Source of the DNA: Linnemannia hyalina
Taxonomy: Eukaryota > Mortierellomycota > Mortierellomycetes > Mortierellales > Mortierellaceae
DNA length: 64,000 nt
Reading direction: 5' to 3'
Assembly: GCA_019671135.1 (NCBI GenBank)
Contig: JAHRHY010000008.1
Span: 372,001 to 436,000, forward strand
Positions 61,744 to 64,000 of this stretch are shown one piece after another. The notes below the pieces were generated by a model. That model searched no databases. It worked only from the letters and a program-made list of their open reading frames with translations, and was not told the origin of the DNA. How positions within the stretch are numbered: position 1 is the stretch's first letter; each line of letters opens with the position of its first letter. The translations under genes were made by a program, and so were the position numbers.

Positions 61744-64000
61744 ATGTCGTCGCAGGACTACCGTGTGTCGACAATCGCCATCCTCTGCCGAGACTGTAGC
61801 AACGACGTCGGACTCTACCCGGGGAAACACAAGTGCCCTCCTCGTCCCGCCATGCCCGCCATGCCCGCCATCCCTGCACAATACCAAGACCAACAGCAAT
61901 CATCCTACTCATCCCGGGGGATGAATGGTGGAGGTGCGAGTGAGGGTAGGAGACCTCCAGACTTGAACCCTGGGTCATTGCATTCCGGAGGTGGTGGGTA
62001 TGGAAGCTCGCCATCATCTTCGAGCAGGACGCCGACTTCATCTAGTTTCCAGGAGCGGATGGGTGGAAGTGGAGGGAGTGGGTCGAATGCAAGGACGCCG
62101 ACGGCAATGTCGTTCCAAGAGCGACTGAAGGAGCGGGACCGAGAGAAGCAGCAGCGAGACCGAGAGGAGCGTGAGGCTGCTGCTCGCAGTGTGCGTGAAG
62201 GTAACAAGCTACACCCTGTTGCCTTTTTTGCTTACTCAATTTATTCACTTGTTGTGTGTGTGTGTGTGATGTGTGGGTGTGTATGTCTTTCATTGTGATC
62301 ATCAGTGTCTCGAACAGTCCAGACAAGATTGGGATATCAATCACCATTCATAATATCTTTTATACTTAACCAAATACCTTCCTTTTCTTTCCTCTCCAAA
62401 AATTAGACCTGAGGGGAGATTCGGGCAGCAACGTGGCAACACCTACTTCAGCATCAACAACAACCACAACTGGATCCCTCTGGAACAGGCTAAAGGCCGC
62501 CAAGGAAGTCGTCACCGCCACAATTACAGGAGAGGAGAAATGGCCTGGTAAGAAAGCGATCTCTTTCTTTTTGATTATTTGTTTGCATTGAAATTGATGT
62601 GCATCCACGGAGATTTTATTTCAAAGCCGACAAACAACAAAGCAATCAACCTACTGGCAGAAGAGGGCGGGCTTCTTTTACATATAGAACGAAGGACAGG
62701 CAGGACAGCGAGCTAAGGGATACATACAGAGTTGTTACTTTATTTGACATACTCAACAAAAGGATCGAGTTTCGCATGGAAGTAATCATGGTTGTTGCTT
62801 ATTCGAAACAAAAAGGGCAAAGAGAAAGAAGGGACAGGGAGAGAAGAAGGGTTCGATTGGCCGCCCCCTTGTGGAGAAAAACAGGCTGTTTGTTCGCTGT
62901 GTGCAGCCTTCGTGCTTGCCTGTCCTTTGTGAGGAAGGGATGGACAGAAAAGGGTCACGAGAGCAATTTCGACAAAAAAGCGAAATGATAATAATAATAA
63001 GGAGGTTCAGAGCACACAAAGGGATGAACAATAGACGTATTGCTACTTCTGCTGCTCAACAATTGACCCAATCTTATTTTGCTTTATTACTTGTAGAATC
63101 GGACGACTCGGATCATGAAGGCGAGACACATGTGAGCAGGATCCTGCGCGAGTATGACGACAAACGGGAGGAGGCCGAGATGGCCAAGAAGATTGCAGAA
63201 CTCGAGATGACACCCTACAACGACTCCAAGTCATCATCTCTTTCAAAGGCGACTGGAGCTGGAGCCAATTCTACCAGCAGTAGTAACAGTGGATCTGGAA
63301 GTAAGAGCCAGTACCTGCGTGATCGTGATGCTACCCGTCGTGACCCTTCATCGGGTGGTGGAGGTGCGGATCGAGAGGATTATTATGGACGGTCGCTTCG
63401 TGCACGAGGACTCGGTGCAGATGGGGCAACGTCGCCGTCCATCTCGTCGACGAATAGCGGTGTTAGCAATAACAGCTATGGATCTTCGTCAAGTGGTGGA
63501 AATCCACCAGCGAGCGCGAATCGGTACAGGACCACCAGTGATTTGAGCCGAGACGATGCATTGAGTCGGTTGGAGGGCAAGAGCGAAGGCGACAAACTGG
63601 CGGCGCAAGTCAGCCATCTCGGAAGTACAACCCCTCGAGGTGGACGCGCCCACTCGCCTAACCCGAGCTCAAGAAACCGGGATCATCAGGATAACAGTAA
63701 CGGATATCACCAACAGGGGTATGGCGGACAGCTCTCACCGTCTTCTGCAGGTAATGGAAACCAGTACTCGTCCTCGGCACCCTCTCAACGATCCATCTCG
63801 CCAGCCTCGAACCGGAGGTACGATTCGCCTTCTCCAAGTGGCCCACCACCACAGCAGGGTAGATATGTAGCTGCTTCCCCACAGCCCTCTTCGCCTTCTT
63901 ACCCTAATAACAACAACAGCTATGGATCTCCTTCAAGCCGTGGCGGCGGCGGCGATCCATACAGCAGCCGTGGTCAGCCACCACCACAGCAGTCTCGCCC
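61744..64000 (+). CDS. Mso1-like Sec1-binding domain protein (partial, runs off the window)
   Basis: Exons 61744-62200, 62407-62547 and 63097-64000 give an open frame of about 500 codons that continues beyond the window; both introns are phase 1. Near residues 175-230 lies SLWNRLKAAKEVVTATITGE, then ESDDSDHEGETHVSRILREY, which resembles the Mso1 Sec1-binding domain (a short helix with a WNRL-like start and a D/E-THVSRVLR-type end). Mso1 binds Sec1 and promotes SNARE-driven exocytosis. The N-terminus has a Cys cluster (LCRDCSNDVGLYPGKHKC) not known to me from yeast Mso1. The remainder is Ser/Gly/Pro/Gln-rich and disordered, with a charged helix (RLKERDREKQQRDREERE) at about 126-143. The assignment is by remembered motif likeness, hence moderate. 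Confidence 0.6.

Overview
The window is nuclear DNA of a filamentous, early-diverging fungus, most likely a Mortierellaceae member (Mortierellomycota). Genes carry short spliceosomal introns with GTAAGT- or GTATGT-type donors and TAG or CAG acceptors, coding exons are GC-richer than the T/A-tract-laden spacers, and proteins are full of poly-Gln, Ser/Pro and acidic low-complexity stretches. Gene content is eukaryotic and fungal: a Syp1/FCHo muniscin, HRD1, a mahogunin-type RING ligase, an Amt/Mep ammonium transporter, a fungal amino-acid permease and an Mso1-like protein. It also has a Ral-GAP alpha and a DNMT2 tRNA methyltransferase, both absent from baker's yeast. The genus is inferred, not proven.

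Layout. 1-572 (minus) is the N-terminus of a copper P-type ATPase, cut by the window edge. 2159-3250 is a decayed non-LTR retroelement tail. 4661-5956 (+) is a membrane-anchored polyphosphatase-like metallophosphatase. 5957-12473 is a 6.5-kb stretch with no recognisable gene. 12474-14463 (+) is an amino-acid permease. 17132-19520 (minus) is a SET-domain lysine methyltransferase with unusual metal-binding-like inserts. 21901-23280 (+) is an orphan low-complexity protein. 23609-32844 (minus, 13 exons) is Ral-GAP alpha. 34040-38747 (+, 13 exons) is Syp1/FCHo, divergent from it. 39245-42631 (+) is HRD1 and 44243-47230 (+) is an MGRN1-type ligase. 48825-48896 (minus) is tRNA-Glu(CTC), followed by a second copy of the retroelement tail at 49013-49648. 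49649-53887 is gene-poor. 53888-55442 (+) is the ammonium transporter, followed by a remnant of a second LINE family (55597-56940, minus). 57198-58347 (+) is mitochondrial ribosomal protein uS9m, convergent with DNMT2 (58601-60550, minus). 61744-64000 (+) is an Mso1-like protein, cut by the window edge.

There is no biosynthetic or defence cluster. The shared themes are housekeeping: nitrogen import (permease, ammonium transporter), membrane traffic (Syp1, Mso1-like, Ral-GAP) and ubiquitin-dependent quality control (HRD1, MGRN1-like). Exon models were built by hand; for every multi-exon gene the codon phase closes across all junctions, which is the main support for the coordinates. I found no clearly new biological system. 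The strongest leads are the His/Cys-rich inserts in the SET methyltransferase, the retroelement copy beside a tRNA gene, and a possible small two-exon gene at 15018-15472.
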